From Aureibaculum luteum (GTDB lineage: Bacteria > Bacteroidota > Bacteroidia > Flavobacteriales > Flavobacteriaceae), in the NCBI RefSeq assembly GCF_003449015.1, contig NZ_QRGD01000002.1, positions 62,001 to 126,000 on the forward strand: DNA of 64,000 nt, in the 5' to 3' direction. Positions 61,344 through 64,000 of this stretch are shown in pieces. The position numbers and the translations under genes were made by a program. The notes under the pieces are model-generated. The model was not told the DNA's origin, did not search any database, and worked only from the letters and a program-made list of their open reading frames with translations. How positions within the stretch are numbered: position 1 is the first letter of the stretch; each line of letters begins with the position of its first letter.

Positions 61344-62015
61344 ATGAAACACGCCAAAAACATTTTACTTGTTCTTTTCACAGTTACTATTTTTATTTCT
61401 TGCGATAAACCAGCGGAAAAAAAAGAAACGGATAAAGTAGCACAGGAAGATATGAAAACTGAAGTGGAAGTAATTGTTCCAAATCAAAAATTGACGAAAG
61501 AGCATCAAATTGCTTCGGCAATTTTGGCAGCCCCAGAAGAAACGAGAGCAGGAGCAAAGGTATATGGGTATGATGATGAAGGAAATTTTATCACTTTAAG
61601 AGAAGGAACAAATGCGATGATTTGTATTGCTGACAATCCCAATAAAAAAGGGTTTCAAGTAGTAGCTTATCATAAAGATCTAGACCCCTTTATGGCAAGA
61701 GGTAGAGCCTTAAAAGCGGAAGGAAAGAAAACACAAGAATTAAGGGCAATACGAGAACAAGAAGGTAAAGATGGTAAATTAGAATTGCCTAAAAACCCAT
61801 CTACATTGCATGTGTTACAAGGTGAAAAAGGTGGTTTTGATGTTGAAAGTGCAACGAATGTAAATACGCATTATAGGTATGTTGTTTATATGCCCTTCGC
61901 TACACAAGAAAGTACAGGTTTATCATTAAAACCAAATGCTCCGGGACATCCTTGGTTAATGTTTCCAGGTTCTGCTGGTGCACATATTATGATTACACCA
62001 CCGACTGAAAAATAG
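61344..62015 (+). CDS. Lipoprotein of unknown function
   Basis: The 223-residue protein has a lipobox TIFISCDK (Cys 20) and a Lys/Glu-rich linker to about residue 55. The folded part has GAKVYGYDDEGNFITLREG, NAMICIADNPNKKGFQVVAY, LDPFMARGRALKAEGK and a C-terminal region YRYVVYMPFATQESTG, HPWLMFPGSAGAHIMITPP. No named family is recognised. Possibly a periplasmic or surface protein. Confidence 0.75.
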   Translation: MKHAKNILLVLFTVTIFISCDKPAEKKETDKVAQEDMKTEVEVIVPNQKLTKEHQIASAILAAPEETRAGAKVYGYDDEGNFITLREGTNAMICIADNPNKKGFQVVAYHKDLDPFMARGRALKAEGKKTQELRAIREQEGKDGKLELPKNPSTLHVLQGEKGGFDVESATNVNTHYRYVVYMPFATQESTGLSLKPNAPGHPWLMFPGSAGAHIMITPPTEK

Positions 62016-62146
62016 GAATAAAAGTCAAGTCCAAAACCCGAAATAACGTGTTGAACATCGTAATCTCTAATTAAGTTATTTTATAGATATTTTATAAAAT
62101 TTTATATTCGCAAGATTATTAAAATATCAAAAAAATTAGATTGATT

Positions 62147-63544
62147 ATGAGTAATACTTTATTTGACAAAGTTTGGGATGCCCATGTAGTACGTAAAATT
62201 GAAGGAGGACCAGATGTTTTTTTTATCGACAGACATTTAATACATGAGGTTACAAGTCCTGTTGCTTTCTTGGGTTTAAAAACTAGAGGCATTAAAGTTA
62301 TGGAGCCGAAGCGAACTTTCGCTACAGCTGACCATAATACACCAACTATAAATCAACATTTACCAGTTGAAGATCCACTTTCTGCTAATCAGTTAAAAGC
62401 GTTGGAAGAAAATTCTAAAGAGCACGGTATTCTTCATTGGGGGTTAGGTCATGAAAATAATGGAATTGTACATGTTGTAGGACCAGAAAATGGAATCACA
62501 TTACCAGGAGCTACAATAGTTTGTGGAGATTCACATACATCAACACATGGTGCTTTTGGTGCCATTGCTTTTGGTATTGGTACTTCGGAGGTTGAAATGG
62601 TACTTTCTACACAATGTATTATGCAGCCTAAGCCTAAAAAAATGAGAATTAATATCGTTGGGAAACTGAATAGAGCAGTTACGCCTAAAGATGTTGCATT
62701 ATATATTATTTCACAATTGTCAACTTCGGGTGCTACAGGTTATTTTGTAGAATATGCAGGTGATGTATTTGAGGAAATGTCTATGGAAGGAAGAATGACC
62801 GTTTGTAACTTAAGTATAGAGATGGGAGCTAGAGGTGGCATGATTGCCCCTGATGAAAAAACATTTGATTATATAAAAGGAAGAAAGTTTACACCAAAAG
62901 GAGCGGATTGGGATACGGCTATGGAGTATTGGAAAACGTTGAAAACGGATGCTGATGCTACTTTCGATAAAGAATATACATTTAATGCTTCAGATATAGA
63001 ACCAATGATTACCTATGGTACCAATCCAGGAATGGGTATGGGTATTTCTAATCAAATTCCACAATCTGATGCCGTAAAAGATGGTAAAGCTACTTATGAG
63101 AAATCATTGAGCTATATGGGGTATGAACAAGGAGAATCTATGATTGGTAAAACTATAGATTTTGTTTTTGTGGGTAGTTGTACAAATGGTAGAATAGAAG
63201 ACTTTAGATCTTTTGCATCTATTGTTAAAGGAAGAAAAAAAGCAGACAATGTTACAGCATGGTTAGTGCCAGGTTCACATAAAGTTGAAGCTCAAATTAA
63301 AGAAGAAGGTATTTTAGATATTTTAACAGATGCAGGTTTCGCATTAAGAGAGCCAGGTTGTTCAGCTTGTTTAGCGATGAATGATGATAAGGTACCTGCA
63401 GGGAAATATGCGGTAAGTACGTCCAATAGAAATTTTGAAGGTCGTCAAGGACCCGGTTCTCGTACATTATTAGCAAGTCCTTTAGTGGCAGCAGCAGCGG
63501 CAGTAACTGGTAAAGTAACTGATCCTCGTGAATTGATGGCGTAA
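62147..63544 (+). CDS. leuC: 3-isopropylmalate dehydratase large subunit
   Basis: LeuC with LeuD isomerises 2-isopropylmalate to 3-isopropylmalate in leucine synthesis through a 4Fe-4S aconitase-type centre. The ATG at 62147 ([15 protein letters not shown]) is preferred to a TTG two codons earlier. [19 protein letters not shown] (near 128-146), [14 protein letters not shown] with the first cluster Cys (near 345) and [11 protein letters not shown] with the other two (near 405) are all intact. Length 465 residues. leuD follows 45 bp downstream. Confidence 0.97.
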   Translation: MSNTLFDKVWDAHVVRKIEGGPDVFFIDRHLIHEVTSPVAFLGLKTRGIKVMEPKRTFATADHNTPTINQHLPVEDPLSANQLKALEENSKEHGILHWGLGHENNGIVHVVGPENGITLPGATIVCGDSHTSTHGAFGAIAFGIGTSEVEMVLSTQCIMQPKPKKMRINIVGKLNRAVTPKDVALYIISQLSTSGATGYFVEYAGDVFEEMSMEGRMTVCNLSIEMGARGGMIAPDEKTFDYIKGRKFTPKGADWDTAMEYWKTLKTDADATFDKEYTFNASDIEPMITYGTNPGMGMGISNQIPQSDAVKDGKATYEKSLSYMGYEQGESMIGKTIDFVFVGSCTNGRIEDFRSFASIVKGRKKADNVTAWLVPGSHKVEAQIKEEGILDILTDAGFALREPGCSACLAMNDDKVPAGKYAVSTSNRNFEGRQGPGSRTLLASPLVAAAAAVTGKVTDPRELMA

Positions 63545-63589
63545 GTGTCTACCAAATAACAATAAGTATAATAATAGAATAACCATACA

Positions 63590-64000
63590 ATGGCATACGA
63601 TAAATTTAATATATTACAAACATCAGCATACCCACTTTCAATAGAAAACGTGGATACCGACCAAATCATTCCTGCACGTTTTTTAAAAGCTACAGAAAGA
63701 AAAGGTTTTGGAGATAATCTTTTTAGAGATTGGAGATACAATTCAGATGATAGTCCGAAAGTAGATTTTCCTTTAAACAATCCAAAATACAGCGGTAAAA
63801 TTTTAGTTGGAGGGAGAAATTTTGGATCAGGATCTTCACGAGAACACGCAGCGTGGGCAGTATACGATTTTGGATTTAGATGTGTAATCTCTAGTTTTTT
63901 TGCAGATATTTTTAGAGGGAATTGCTTGAATGTAGGTGTTTTACCAGTTCAGATAAGCGAAAATTTTTTACAAGAAATATTTGGAGCTATTGAAGCTAAT
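63590..64000 (+). CDS. leuD: 3-isopropylmalate dehydratase small subunit, 5' part
   Basis: The gene starts at ATG 63590 and continues to the window end without a stop (137 codons seen of about 195-200). The N-terminus [16 protein letters not shown] is followed by [36 protein letters not shown] (near residue 74) is the classic swivelling-domain signature of LeuD. It is 45 bp behind leuC, so both subunits are probably made from one transcript. The C-terminus lies outside the window. Confidence 0.95.
   Translation, partial: MAYDKFNILQTSAYPLSIENVDTDQIIPARFLKATERKGFGDNLFRDWRYNSDDSPKVDFPLNNPKYSGKILVGGRNFGSGSSREHAAWAVYDFGFRCVISSFFADIFRGNCLNVGVLPVQISENFLQEIFGAIEAN

Noticed and set aside
62016-62146. 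Leader peptide or riboswitch before leuC
   Set aside because: No Leu-codon run, no clear attenuator hairpins and no recognisable riboswitch core were seen.
63445-63780. Minus-strand open frame over the leuC/leuD junction
   Set aside because: Both leuC and leuD are strongly supported on the plus strand, and this frame has no recognisable protein.

Overview
The window is AT-rich, densely coding DNA from a member of the Bacteroidota, most likely a flavobacterium (family Flavobacteriaceae). Three things point there. Start codons lack clear Shine-Dalgarno sequences. Several intergenic regions carry the Bacteroidota -7 box TAnnTTTG. The gene content is typical of the group: many lipoproteins and secreted proteins, S9 and M19 peptidases, a YtxJ-type bacillithiol protein, a CarboxypepD_reg/plug/vWA fusion, CCC-motif and DUF2752 membrane proteins, and a MoxR/DUF4129/DUF4350 operon. 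No rRNA, tRNA, CRISPR array, insertion sequence or prophage was recognised. Most of the window looks like core chromosome.

Region by region. 0-4.7 kb: ubiA-like prenyltransferase and smpB (overlapping), a SixA-like phosphatase, a small lipoprotein, an Hsp20 chaperone, then a hotdog thioesterase and a TetR regulator with matching palindromic operators. 4.7-15 kb: S9 peptidase, glycoside-hydrolase-like lipoprotein, plug/vWA fusion, membrane-anchored MutS-like ATPase and ClpB. 15-20.2 kb: YtxJ, a lipoprotein, an OmpA protein, and a four-gene unit of a calcium-repeat lipoprotein with two DUF2752 proteins and a CCC-motif protein. 20.4-32.3 kb: cysteine desulfurase, FG-GAP lipoprotein, nucleotide pyrophosphatase/phosphodiesterase, YidC, gamma-glutamyltransferase, ACP phosphodiesterase, a tandem pair of unknown secreted paralogs and the DNA polymerase sliding clamp. 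32.4-36.8 kb: a PIG-L deacetylase, a 35-residue membrane peptide and a sodium/solute symporter in one tight row. 36.8-43.9 kb: paired small lipoproteins, P1 peptidase, CorA, sulfatase, an orphan possibly cassette-borne gene, a TRIC-like channel and an RDD protein. 44-53.6 kb: a SpoIIM/DUF4129/DUF4350/MoxR operon, then hisA-hisF-hisIE, then a second vWA/MoxR pair. 53.6-64 kb: two repeat elements, DUF2461, a GIY-YIG-like protein, a SatD/DUF3307 pair behind three evenly spaced palindromes, thioesterases, MscS channel, M19 dipeptidase, an unknown lipoprotein, and leuC with the start of leuD cut by the window end.

The most interesting candidate system is SatD + DUF3307 at 55.58-57.08 kb. The SatD protein shows motifs resembling the class III nucleotidyl cyclase fold plus a C-terminal helix-turn-helix. 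It sits behind three 20-bp palindromes at an exact 29-bp period and a -7 box only four bases from the ATG, and is followed by a multi-pass membrane protein. Second is a small TetR regulon marked by a 42-bp perfect palindrome. Third is the junction where a MoxR operon without a DUF58 gene meets a his cluster reduced to its last three genes.
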